Shown in pieces: positions 16,233 to 24,223 of a stretch of DNA of 64,000 nucleotides. This stretch comes from Pseudooceanicola nitratireducens (GTDB lineage: Bacteria > Pseudomonadota > Alphaproteobacteria > Rhodobacterales > Rhodobacteraceae). Below the pieces are notes generated by a model. The model worked only from the letters and a program-made list of their open reading frames with translations, searched no databases and was not told where the DNA came from. The position numbers were made by a program, and so were the translations under genes. How positions within the stretch are numbered: the first letter of the stretch is position 1; each line of letters opens with the position of its first letter. The stretch covers positions 1 through 64,000 of the forward strand of contig NZ_FNZG01000006.1 of NCBI RefSeq assembly GCF_900109195.1, written 5' to 3'.

Positions 16233-17086
16233 ACGTTTCCGGACCCACGCCCCGCTTTTCCCTGGTTCCGGTGCTGGATCACGAGGTGCACGTGACCGAA
16301 TGGGGCGACCCTTCGGGCAAGCCCCTGGTGATGTGGCACGGGCTGGCGCGGTCGGGGCGGGATTTCGACGAACTGGCTGCCGCCCTGTCGGACGAGTTCT
16401 TCGTCATCTGCCCGGACACCATCGGGCGCGGGCTGTCCAGCTGGTCGCAGAACCCCGAGGCTGAATATTCCGTTGAATACTACGCCGGGATCGCCGCCGA
16501 TCTGCTGGATCACTACGGGTTCGACCGCGCCGCCTGGCTGGGCACGTCCCTTGGCGGGCTGATCGGGATGCGTCTGGCTTCGGGTCCCCATGCGGATCGG
16601 CTGACGGCACTGGTCATCAACGACATCGGCCCTGAGGTGCCGCAAGAGGCGATTGACCGGATCGTCACCTATGTCTCGGACCAGCCGGTGTTTGACAAGG
16701 TCAGCCAGGCCGAGGCCTGGTTGCGCGGCGTCTATCGGCCCTTTGGCGTGGCGGGCGATGCCTATTGGCGGCGGATGGCGCGCACCTCGGTCCGGCGGCT
16801 GCCGGATGGGCAGGTGACGCTGCATTACGATCCGCGCATCACCATTCAGTTCACCGCCTCGAAAGAAGAGCTGACGACCTGGGACCGCTATGCGCGCATC
16901 ACCACGCCCTGCCATCTGATCCGGGGCGAGACATCGGACATACTGCCCGAGGACGTGGCAGAGCTGATGCAGAAGCGCGGCCCGAAACCGGGGATGACGG
17001 TCTTTCCCTGCGGCCATGCCCCGAACCTGACGATGCCCGAGGACATTGCAAAGGTGCGCGCCATTCTGAAGGACCTGGGGGCCTGA
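16229..17086 (+). CDS. alpha/beta hydrolase
   Basis: Cytoplasmic alpha/beta-fold hydrolase of 285 residues. It keeps the oxyanion region W-H-G-L-A-R-S-G-R-D-F-D, nucleophile Ser in L-G-T-S-L-G-G-L-I-G, an acid in R-G-E-T-S-D-I-L-P and a His in F-P-C-G-H-A-P-N. It begins in the stop of the LivM-like gene (ATGA), so it is translated with the transporter and probably acts on the imported compound, perhaps an ester, lactone or amide. The exact substrate is not visible. Confidence 0.88.
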   Translation: MNVSGPTPRFSLVPVLDHEVHVTEWGDPSGKPLVMWHGLARSGRDFDELAAALSDEFFVICPDTIGRGLSSWSQNPEAEYSVEYYAGIAADLLDHYGFDRAAWLGTSLGGLIGMRLASGPHADRLTALVINDIGPEVPQEAIDRIVTYVSDQPVFDKVSQAEAWLRGVYRPFGVAGDAYWRRMARTSVRRLPDGQVTLHYDPRITIQFTASKEELTTWDRYARITTPCHLIRGETSDILPEDVAELMQKRGPKPGMTVFPCGHAPNLTMPEDIAKVRAILKDLGA

Positions 17087-17117
17087 ACTAGGGTCTGATT
17101 TAGGCTCTGTATAAGGG

Positions 17118-17335
17118 TCAAAAAACCCAGAGGATCGTGTTCAGCCCTTCCATGACCCGCTGCCCTTCGTCGGCGGACAGTTGGTCGATGTGGTCGGCCC
17201 ATTCATGGCAAGCTTCGACCCGGGAAGGCCATCGCGGGCGATACAGGCTGCTTCAGTCAGAAGCGCCTGATGATGCTCCTGCAGCCAGGCGGCGCTTCTT
17301 TCACTTGCTTCACTATGGTCCGAACGATTGGTCAC
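17118..17335 (-). pseudogene. small frameshifted gene remnant, weakly CcdA-like
   Basis: A GTG start lies four bases after the DctM stop on the same strand. The first 38 codons read M-T-N-R-S-D-H-S-E-A-S-E-R-S then A-A-W-L-Q-E-H-H-Q-A-L and A-R-D-G-L-P. Around 17220 coding character shifts to another frame, E-A-C-H-E-W-A-D-H-I-D-Q-L-S-A-D-E-G-Q-R, which runs to a TGA at 17118. The total is not a multiple of three, so the gene is frameshifted, or programmed shifting occurs. The W-L-Q-E-H...D-G-L-P pattern recalls the end of CcdA antitoxins; this is a weak resemblance only. Confidence 0.4.
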
Positions 17336-17339
17336 CGGA

Positions 17340-18629
17340 TCAGAACCCGCTGATATTCGGCAACCAGGTCGACAGGGCGGGGATCAGGGTGATCGCCAGA
17401 AGCGCCGCGGCGAGCGCGATGAAGAAGGGCGGCATTTCGCGGATCAGGGTCGAGGGCTTGATGTTCACCGTCGAGGACACGACGAAGATCAGGCTGCCCA
17501 CGGGCGGCGTCGTCAGGCCCAGGGTCAGGTTCACGATCACCACGATGGCGAAATGGTTCGGGTCGATGCCAAGCGCGTGGCTGATCGGGGCCAGGATCGG
17601 CACCAGGATCATCACGCCCGGCAGCGGATCCATGAACAGGCCGAAGACCAGAAGCAGCACGTTCACCGCCAGCAGGAAGGCGATCGGGGCCAGGTCCCAG
17701 GCGATGATGGTTTCAGCCAGGAACTGGGGGATGCCCTCGATGATCAGGATCCAGGCAAAGGCGCGCGCGGCACCCAGGATCAGCAGCACTGCTGATGAGG
17801 TCAGCGCCGCCCGCAGGATGATCCCCGGCAGATCCCGCACCTTGAGCGACCGGTAGACGAACATGCCGATGATCAGCGCGTAGAAGACCGCGATCACAGA
17901 TGCCTCGGTCGGGGTGAATATGCCGAAACGGATGCCGCCGACGATCAGCAGGATCAGCGACAGCGCGGGCACGGCATAAAAGGCGACCCGGGCGATTTCC
18001 CCAAGCGACGGCATCGGCGCCCCGCTGGCATAGCCCCGCACCCGGCTGACGCGGGCGTTCGCCAGAAGCACCATGACGGTGATCAGCACGCCGGGCAGGA
18101 CACCGGCCATGAACAGCGACCCGACCGAGACCTCCTGGTCCTGCATCGCGTAGATGATCATGGTGATCGAGGGCGGGATGATCGGCCCGACGACCGAACT
18201 GGCGATGGTCAGTGCACCGGCATAGGGCTTGTCGTAGCCGCCCTTTTCCATCATGCGGATCATCATTGTGCCGGGACCGGCGGCATCCGCCAGGGCCGAG
18301 CCCGAGATACCCGCGAACATGGCAGAGCTGACCACATTGGCATGCCCCAGCCCGCCGCGCAGATGGCCGACCAGCGATTGCGCCAGCCGCAGGACGGCCA
18401 GGGTCACGGCCCCTCCGGTCATGATCTCGGCGGCGAGGACAAAGAAGGGCACGGCCAGCAGCGGAAAGCTGTCGAGGCCGGCGAACATTTCTTTCACCAC
18501 GACCAGGTTGGGATAGGACGACCCGAAGCTAAGCGCCACGAAGACCGAAATCGCCATGGCAAAAGCCACGGGCAGGCCAAGCGCCAGCAGGATGAACAGC
18601 GCGGGAAAGAGGATCTCAGCCATTGGCAC
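17340..18629 (-). CDS. TRAP transporter large permease (DctM family)
   Basis: Large membrane subunit of 429 residues, carrying the sodium and substrate path of a tripartite transporter. It shows F-P-L-L-A-V-P-F-F-V-L-A-A-E-I-M-T-G-G and the elevator-domain motifs I-S-G-S-A-L-A-D-A-A-G-P-G and G-P-I-I-P-P-S-I, plus T-T-P-P-V-G near the end. It overlaps the small-permease gene by 14 bp. Last gene of the leftward chain that starts with the HIBADH/ALDH pair or further upstream. Confidence 0.93.
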   Translation of the reverse strand: MPMAEILFPALFILLALGLPVAFAMAISVFVALSFGSSYPNLVVVKEMFAGLDSFPLLAVPFFVLAAEIMTGGAVTLAVLRLAQSLVGHLRGGLGHANVVSSAMFAGISGSALADAAGPGTMMIRMMEKGGYDKPYAGALTIASSVVGPIIPPSITMIIYAMQDQEVSVGSLFMAGVLPGVLITVMVLLANARVSRVRGYASGAPMPSLGEIARVAFYAVPALSLILLIVGGIRFGIFTPTEASVIAVFYALIIGMFVYRSLKVRDLPGIILRAALTSSAVLLILGAARAFAWILIIEGIPQFLAETIIAWDLAPIAFLLAVNVLLLVFGLFMDPLPGVMILVPILAPISHALGIDPNHFAIVVIVNLTLGLTTPPVGSLIFVVSSTVNIKPSTLIREMPPFFIALAAALLAITLIPALSTWLPNISGF

Positions 18630-19152
18630 CCCCGGGTTGCGCCGTCCCGGTCGCGTCGCCGTCCAGCGACTTGTAGGTGCCGGCGGTGATCAGGGGACGG
18701 GCGATCAGCAGAAGGTGCAGGATCAGCAGCGAAAAGCCCACGGGCATCGCGGCATAGACGTAAAGGAAGGGCAGGCGCAGGGCCGGGGTGACCTGGTACT
18801 GCATACGCTGCGCGTACTGGATGCCCACGTGGACCATGAAGCCGAAGAAGATCAGCAGACCCAGGACCAGCGCGCCGCGCAGAAGCTTCTGACCCAGATC
18901 GGGCAGGGCGTCCTGAAGGTTGGTGATGGCCACGTGACCGCCGATGCGCAGGACAAGGCCGGCGCCGGAGAAGGTCATCCAGATCATCAGGTAGCGGGCG
19001 GCTTCATCCGCCCAGGGCAGGGAATGGGACGTCAGGTAGCGCAGGGTGATATTGGCCCCGACGATCAGCGTCATGGCTGCCAGCATCAGCAGAACCGCCC
19101 ATCCGTTGAGCGTGACAAAAATGCGTTCCAACCGCTTCAACGACTGTCCCAA
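18616..19152 (-). CDS. TRAP transporter small permease (DctQ family)
   Basis: Four-helix membrane subunit of 178 residues. The DctQ signature W-A-D-E-A-A-R-Y-L-M-I-W is at residues 47-58, followed by S-G-A-G-L-V-L-R-I-G-G-H-V-A-I-T. The start appears to be TTG at 19152, since no ATG precedes the first helix. The gene is separated from dctP by a strong hairpin and overlaps the DctM gene. Confidence 0.9.
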   Translation of the reverse strand: MGQSLKRLERIFVTLNGWAVLLMLAAMTLIVGANITLRYLTSHSLPWADEAARYLMIWMTFSGAGLVLRIGGHVAITNLQDALPDLGQKLLRGALVLGLLIFFGFMVHVGIQYAQRMQYQVTPALRLPFLYVYAAMPVGFSLLILHLLLIARPLITAGTYKSLDGDATGTAQPGGANG

Positions 19153-19172
19153 TATCAGGCCCCGTAGTAATT

Positions 19173-19196
19173 GCCGGTGCCCGAGGGGGCACCGGC
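19173..19196 (-). terminator. hairpin between dctP and dctQM
   Basis: A perfect 10-bp stem, GCCGGTGCCC paired with GGGCACCGGC around a four-base loop, lies 7 bp after the dctP stop. There is no U-run, so it is more likely an mRNA stabiliser or partial attenuator giving more binding protein than permease. Confidence 0.6.
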
Positions 19197-19203
19197 GGTC
19201 TTA

Positions 19204-20184
19204 TCACTTGAAGTTGACGATGGAGTCCACAAGCTCTTGACCGTAGGTCTTGTAGTAGCCGTCGTAGGCGGACTGGATCGAGCCCTGGAAGGCCGCTTTT
19301 TCTTCGCCCGACAGTTCGTTCACTTCCATGCCACGCTCTTTCAGGGTGGCGACGCCGGTGGTTTCGACGTTGTCGACATAGGCGCGCATTTCGGCGGCTG
19401 CGGCGGTCGCGGCCTTTTCAAAGGCGGCTTTCTGTGCGTCGTCCAGGCCTTCCCAGAAGGGTTTGGACACCAGCAGCATCGCGGGCGAATAGACGTGACC
19501 CGACAGCGTCAGGTATTTCTGCACTTCGTTCAGCTTGACCGACACGATCACCGACAGCGGGTTTTCCTGACCGTCGATCACACCCTGCTGGAGCGAGGAA
19601 ATCACCTCGGGCCAGGCCATCGGGGTGGGCGCGGCGCCCATGGCATTGAACGCGGCCAGGTGGACCGGGTTTTCCATGGTGCGGATCTTCAGGCCGGCCA
19701 CGTCCGCAGGCGTATGGATCGCGTTGCGGTTGTTGGTGATGTGGCGGAAGCCCTGTTCGCCCCAGGCCAGACCATGCAGGCCGACGTTGTCGAACTGGGC
19801 CAGGATGCCCTGACCGATCTCACCGTCCAGAACCGCGCGGGCGTGGTCGAAGCCGTTGAACAGGAAGGGGATGTCGAAGACACCGGTTTCGGGAACGAAG
19901 TTGGCCAGGGTGCCCGAGGACACGATGGTCGCCTCGATGGTGCCCAGCTGCAGGCCCTCGATCACTTCGCGTTCGCCACCCAGACCCGAGGACGGGAAGT
20001 GGGTAAAGCTGAACTGGTCGCCGGTCTCGGCCAGCACGACCTCTTCGAATTTCTTGGCAGCGACGCCATAGTGGCTGTCGGCGGCAAGCGCGTAGCCCAG
20101 CTTGACCTCGGTTTCGGCGAAAGTCGGTGCGGCAAGGGCGATCAGTGCGCCGGCGGCGGCCAGCGTGCGAATTTGGTACGTCAT
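19204..20184 (-). CDS. TRAP transporter substrate-binding protein (DctP family)
   Basis: Periplasmic binding protein of 326 residues. A signal peptide of about 23 residues ends A-P-T-F-A. The family's ligand-anchoring arginine is in G-L-K-I-R-T-M-E-N-P, and the motif G-V-I-D-G-Q-E-N-P-L is present. It is preceded by GGGAGGATTACC. DctP proteins with this core usually bind C4-C6 dicarboxylates, sugar acids or related hydroxy acids. It is first gene of a P-Q-M set downstream of the HIBADH-like gene. Confidence 0.93.
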   Translation of the reverse strand: MTYQIRTLAAAGALIALAAPTFAETEVKLGYALAADSHYGVAAKKFEEVVLAETGDQFSFTHFPSSGLGGEREVIEGLQLGTIEATIVSSGTLANFVPETGVFDIPFLFNGFDHARAVLDGEIGQGILAQFDNVGLHGLAWGEQGFRHITNNRNAIHTPADVAGLKIRTMENPVHLAAFNAMGAAPTPMAWPEVISSLQQGVIDGQENPLSVIVSVKLNEVQKYLTLSGHVYSPAMLLVSKPFWEGLDDAQKAAFEKAATAAAAEMRAYVDNVETTGVATLKERGMEVNELSGEEKAAFQGSIQSAYDGYYKTYGQELVDSIVNFK

Positions 20185-20225
20185 GGTAATCCTCCCGTAA
20201 ACGTCTGGTGGTGCTACACAGCCTT

Positions 20226-20252
20226 AAAAAGAAGGGCCACCCAAAGCGGCCC
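20226..20252 (-). terminator. rho-independent terminator after the HIBADH-like gene
   Basis: On the minus strand a seven-pair stem (GGGCCGC with GTGGCCC, one G-U pair, loop TTTGG) is followed by TTCTTTTT. It separates the ALDH-HIBADH unit from the dctP gene. On the plus strand CTTTTT also follows the stem, so it may work both ways. Confidence 0.75.
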
Positions 20253-20281
20253 CTGCTTTTTGCAAGGCTGCGGTTGCGAGA

Positions 20282-21160
20282 TTAGATAGCTGGCTTACGG
20301 AAAAGCCGGACAAGTTCGGGGACATAGGCCTGGCCTTCGCCGCCCTCGACCACCTGGGCAATCGCGGCGCTGACGCCGTCGGCGATGGTTGCCTGGGCCC
20401 CGGCCGCCTGCGACATGGCGCGGTAATAGTCGATGTCCTTCTGGGCGTTGGCGACGAAGAAGGGCAGGCCGTCGCGGTTGCCTTCGGTGATATAGGGGGC
20501 CAGCCGGTTCAGCGCGGCCGAGGCCCCGCCGCCATTGGCCAGAACATCGGTGAAGACCTCGGGGTTGATGCCCGCGTCGGCCGCCTGGGCCGCGGCCTCG
20601 GCCAGAAGGGTCATGAACCCGACCGAGACGAAGTTGTGCAGCAGTTTCAGCCGGTGGCCGTCGCCCAGCACGCCCACATGGTCGACGTCCTCGGTGAAGG
20701 ACGCCAGCACCGGCCCCACCTTTTCCAGCACCTCGGCGTCGCCGCCGACCAGCAGGTTCAGCTTGCCCTCGTGCGCGTGGTTGGCGGTGCGGGTCATCGG
20801 CGCGTCCAGGTAATGCGCCCCGGCGGCTTCGACGGCGGCACCCATGGCAACGGTCGACTCGGGCAGCGCGGTGGAGCAATCAACGACCACGGCACCCGGC
20901 TTCAGCGCGCAGATCAGGCCGTTTTCACCGGTCACGATGGCCTCGACCTGGGGCGATCCGGTGACGCAAAGGATCACCACATCCGCAACCCGCGCCACAT
21001 CGGCGGGGGTCTTCACGGGGGTGGCGCCCAGGCCCAGGATCTCGTCCGCGGGCTGGTTGCCGGGATGGTCCAGGAAGGTCAGGGCGAAACCGCCCCGGCG
21101 CAGGACGTTGCGGGCAATGCCATGGCCCATCAGGCCGACGCCGATCAATCCGACATGCAT
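20282..21160 (-). CDS. NAD(P)-dependent oxidoreductase, 3-hydroxyisobutyrate dehydrogenase family
   Basis: Beta-hydroxyacid dehydrogenase of 292 residues. The nucleotide motif G-V-G-L-M-G is at residues 7-12 and the catalytic lysine is Lys172 in G-H-R-L-K-L-L-H-N. Where typical members have A-P-V-S-G-G for the substrate carboxylate, this one has A-P-M-T-R-T (residues 120-125), so its substrate probably differs from 3-hydroxyisobutyrate or tartronate semialdehyde. Next to an aldehyde dehydrogenase and a TRAP system it likely oxidises or reduces a short hydroxy acid. Confidence 0.9.
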   Translation of the reverse strand: MHVGLIGVGLMGHGIARNVLRRGGFALTFLDHPGNQPADEILGLGATPVKTPADVARVADVVILCVTGSPQVEAIVTGENGLICALKPGAVVVDCSTALPESTVAMGAAVEAAGAHYLDAPMTRTANHAHEGKLNLLVGGDAEVLEKVGPVLASFTEDVDHVGVLGDGHRLKLLHNFVSVGFMTLLAEAAAQAADAGINPEVFTDVLANGGGASAALNRLAPYITEGNRDGLPFFVANAQKDIDYYRAMSQAAGAQATIADGVSAAIAQVVEGGEGQAYVPELVRLFRKPAI

Positions 21161-21208
21161 GGTGTTCTCCTCAGGTTTGGACTGGATGCTGGGATAATCT
21201 GGCGCGGA

Positions 21209-22696
21209 TCAATCCGCGTTGATCCAGATCGCCTTGGTTTCCAGGTATTCCTCGACGTGCTCGGCCCCGCCTTCGCGGCCATAGCCCGACATCTTCATGC
21301 CGCCGAAGGGCACGGCGGGGTCGATGGCGTGGTACATGTTGACCCAGACCGACCCGGCCTTGATCCGATGCGCCAGTCTATGCGCGGTGCCCAGATGGGT
21401 GGTGAAGATCCCGGCCGCCAGACCATAGGGCGTGGCATTGGCGCGGGTCACGACCTCGTCCAGGTCATCAAAGGGCATGGCCGAGATCACCGGGCCGAAG
21501 ATCTCTTCGCGGGCGATGGACATGTCGTCGTTCACGCCGCCGAAAACGGTCGGATGGAAGAAGTGCCCGCCGGTCAGGTCTTCACCCTCGGCGCGGGTGC
21601 CGCCGGTCAGGACCTCGGCCCCTTCGTTCGGGCCCGCAGCCAGATAGCCGGCGATGCGGTCCGCCTGACGGGCCGAGATGATCGGGCCGATGTCGGTGTC
21701 CGCGTCGATGCCGTGGCCGATGCGCAGGTTGGCGGCAAATTCGGCGACGCGGCGGGTGAATTCATCGTGGATCTCGCGCGCGACGAACAGGCGCGACCCG
21801 GCGATGCAGATTTGGCCCGAGTTCGCAAAGACCGACATGGCCGCTACCGGCACGGCCTTTTCGATGTCGGCGTCACGGCAGACGATGACCGGGGATTTCC
21901 CGCCCAGCTCCAGCGACACCCGTTTCAGGTTCACGGTGCCAGCACGGGCGATGGCCTGGCCGGTCGCGGTCGAGCCGGTGAAGACGATCTTGTCGACGCC
22001 GGGATGTTCCGCCAGCGCGGCGCCGGCCTCGGCGCCATGGCCGGTGACGATGTTCAGCACGCCTTCGGGAAGCCCGGCCTCTTCCATCAGCTTGGCGATC
22101 AGCAGAACGGTCAGCGACGCCTCTTCCGAGGGTTTCAGAACAACGGTACAGCCGGTCGCCAGCGCGGGCCCGATCTTCCAGATCGACCCGGCAATGGGGG
22201 CGTTCCAGGGAATGATCGCGCCGACCACGCCGACAGGTTCGCGCACAGTCTGGGAATAGATCTCACCGGGGAAGGAATTCGGGATCGTCGCGCCATGCAC
22301 GGCCACCGCCTGACCGGCGTAATAGCGCAGCATGCCCAGCACCCGGCGCGAATTGCCAAGCGTCCGCTGGATCGGCATCCCCATGTCGAGCGTATCCGAC
22401 AGGCAGAGCGTTTCCCACTCGGCCTCGAACTTCTCGGCAATCTTCAGCAGCAGGTTCTGACGCTCGAACGGGGTCCATTTCGACCAGGGTCCGTCAAAGG
22501 CCTTGCGGGCGGCGGCGACGGCCTTGTCGATGTCGGCCTTCGACCCGCGCGGCACGGTGGCCAGCAGGGTGCCGTCGGCGGGGTTGCGGGCCTCGATCAC
22601 CTCTTCGGACTGGGCCGCGACCCACTGGCCGCCGATGACCATGGGGCGGAAGCTGCCGTCATAAAGGGTGGCGGCCTTGGTTTTCCAGTCGGTCAT
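21209..22696 (-). CDS. aldehyde dehydrogenase family protein
   Basis: NAD(P)-dependent aldehyde dehydrogenase of 495 residues, full length. Active-site residues are visible: Asn165 in P-W-N-A-P, Glu263 in L-E-L-G-G-K, and nucleophile Cys297 in A-N-S-G-Q-I-C-I-A-G. It is first gene of a transcription unit that continues with the HIBADH-like gene 48 bp on. The pair would convert an alcohol or hydroxyacid-derived aldehyde to an acid. Substrate not predictable. Confidence 0.93.
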   Translation of the reverse strand: MTDWKTKAATLYDGSFRPMVIGGQWVAAQSEEVIEARNPADGTLLATVPRGSKADIDKAVAAARKAFDGPWSKWTPFERQNLLLKIAEKFEAEWETLCLSDTLDMGMPIQRTLGNSRRVLGMLRYYAGQAVAVHGATIPNSFPGEIYSQTVREPVGVVGAIIPWNAPIAGSIWKIGPALATGCTVVLKPSEEASLTVLLIAKLMEEAGLPEGVLNIVTGHGAEAGAALAEHPGVDKIVFTGSTATGQAIARAGTVNLKRVSLELGGKSPVIVCRDADIEKAVPVAAMSVFANSGQICIAGSRLFVAREIHDEFTRRVAEFAANLRIGHGIDADTDIGPIISARQADRIAGYLAAGPNEGAEVLTGGTRAEGEDLTGGHFFHPTVFGGVNDDMSIAREEIFGPVISAMPFDDLDEVVTRANATPYGLAAGIFTTHLGTAHRLAHRIKAGSVWVNMYHAIDPAVPFGGMKMSGYGREGGAEHVEEYLETKAIWINAD

Positions 22697-22872
22697 GGTC
22701 TCGTGCTCCTGTCAGTCGGTCGGCTGCCCCTGGGGAAGGGCGGGCCCTGTCGCGGTCTGGTTACACCCGGCGTTTCCCGGGGCGCCAGCCGAAAGCACCC
22801 GTTCGTATGTGTCAGACCGGGTTGCGGGGGTGCAAACCCGCCTGTGCCGTTTCCGGGGGGCGAACGGACAAA

Positions 22873-22896
22873 CCCCCGCATGGATGCATGCGGGGG
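22873..22896 (-). terminator. terminator after the cupin gene
   Basis: CCCCCGCATG pairs perfectly with CATGCGGGGG around GATG/CATC. On the minus strand TTTGT follows. It lies 69 bp after the cupin stop and ends the long sugar-acid unit before the ALDH gene. Confidence 0.7.
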
Positions 22897-22964
22897 ATCA
22901 GGGTCACCCTATGCGGGCAAGGCGGCCGTCAGTTCAGGGGCTGCCGTTCGGCAGCGCTGGCGCG

Positions 22965-23492
22965 TCAGCGGATGAACTGGTCGACGAAATCTGCGCCCAA
23001 CCCGACCTTTTCGTAATGTGCGCGGCACATGTCGATCTTGGTGAACACGTCCTCGAACCCCTGGGTCTTGCCCCAGGGATCGACGTAAAGCATCACGCCG
23101 TTGACCTGGAACATGGTGATCATCTCGTCGACGTCTTCGGGCACGACCAGGGTGTGCGTTTCGCCCGGGGCTTCGAAGACATAGCCGCCTTCTTCGGCCA
23201 TCCAGTCGTGTTCCAGGTAATGCCAGCGGCCCTTGATGACATAGCCATGCACCGCCTGCGGATGCCGGTGTCGCGACAGAACCCCCGACTTGCGGACCCG
23301 CAGAAGGTTCATCCAGTACCCCTGGCTTCGGTTCAGGCACAGAGGCCGGAAGGCGACGTTTTCTGCCTGGGGCACCCAGATCCGTTCGTCCTCTGGGATG
23401 GCTTTGGGGATGACGATTTCTTCCTGCGCATCCTTGGGAAAGGGCAGCTGATAGGGGGTGCGGGCGTCGGCCTCTTGGGTCTCAACTGGCAT
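22965..23492 (-). CDS. cupin domain protein, 2,4'-dihydroxyacetophenone dioxygenase-like
   Basis: Single-domain cupin of 175 residues. The metal-site segment L-S-R-H-R-H-P-Q-A-V-H-G-Y-V and the second cupin motif G-E-T-H-T-L-V are intact, so it should bind a divalent metal. Overall it resembles the 2,4'-dihydroxyacetophenone dioxygenase family, which cleaves a C-C bond beside a ketone. In this sugar-acid operon that reaction seems out of place; a role in opening or isomerising an unsaturated sugar acid is an alternative, by inference only. Start chosen at 23492 with AAGGAAG before the ATG. Confidence 0.8.
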   Translation of the reverse strand: MPVETQEADARTPYQLPFPKDAQEEIVIPKAIPEDERIWVPQAENVAFRPLCLNRSQGYWMNLLRVRKSGVLSRHRHPQAVHGYVIKGRWHYLEHDWMAEEGGYVFEAPGETHTLVVPEDVDEMITMFQVNGVMLYVDPWGKTQGFEDVFTKIDMCRAHYEKVGLGADFVDQFIR

Positions 23493-23518
23493 TGGGTCTT
23501 CCTTTTTCACAACGGGTT

Positions 23519-24223
23519 TCACATCGCGGCATAGCCACCATCCACCGGGTAGACGCTGCCGGTCACAAAGGAGGCGCGGTCCGACAGCAGCCAGGCGGCA
23601 AGTTCGCCCACCTCGGTCGGCTCGCCCCATCTGGCCAGCGGGGTGCGGGTGACGATCGGATCATTGCGCAGGGGGTCGTTGCGCAGGGCCTGTGTCATCT
23701 CGGTGGCGATCCAGCCGGGCGCGACAGCATTGACGCGTATGCCATCAGCGGCCCATTTGCCCGACAGCGCCTTGGTCAACTGCGCCACCCCACCTTTCGA
23801 GGCCGAGTAGCCCGGCACCAGCGGCCCGCCGAAGAAGCTGAGCATCGAGGCAGTGTTGACGATCGCACCGCCACCGGCCGCCAGCAGGTCATGGGCGGCC
23901 AGACAGCTGCGCATGGTGCCGGTCAGGTTGATGTCGATGACTTTCTCGAAAACCTCGATGTCATATTCCTTGCCGCGCATCAGGATGCCGGCGCAGTTGA
24001 CCAGCCCCTGCAGGCTGTCGATGCCACCGAAGAAGTCGCGGACCTGCCCCATGTCGGTGACATCCAGAACGGCGGTGGTGACCTGTGGGTGGGCGCTGTG
24101 GAAGGTGGCGACTTCGTCTTTGCTGACGCCGGTGGCGGTGACCTTCCAGCCGTCGCGCAGCAGGCTGGCGGCGATGCCGGCCCCGATGCCGCGTGTGCCG
24201 CCGATGATGACTGCGTGTTTCAT
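23519..24223 (-). CDS. SDR family oxidoreductase
   Basis: Classical short-chain dehydrogenase of 234 residues. G-G-T-R-G-I-G is at residues 8-14, N-C-A-G follows, and the catalytic set is Ser in N-T-A-S-M and Y-S-A-S-K. The C-terminal T-G-S-V-Y-P-V-D-G-G is normal. A 15-bp imperfect tandem repeat (23658-23687) encodes L-R-N-D-P twice. The start overlaps the stop of the sugar-kinase gene (ATGA). A KduD- or gluconate-dehydrogenase-like role fits the neighbours. Confidence 0.9.
   Translation of the reverse strand: MKHAVIIGGTRGIGAGIAASLLRDGWKVTATGVSKDEVATFHSAHPQVTTAVLDVTDMGQVRDFFGGIDSLQGLVNCAGILMRGKEYDIEVFEKVIDINLTGTMRSCLAAHDLLAAGGGAIVNTASMLSFFGGPLVPGYSASKGGVAQLTKALSGKWAADGIRVNAVAPGWIATEMTQALRNDPLRNDPIVTRTPLARWGEPTEVGELAAWLLSDRASFVTGSVYPVDGGYAAM

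Noticed and set aside
20636-22975. Long plus-strand open frame opposite the HIBADH-like and ALDH genes
   Set aside because: Antisense to two enzymes with intact active sites; no ribosome site or motifs.
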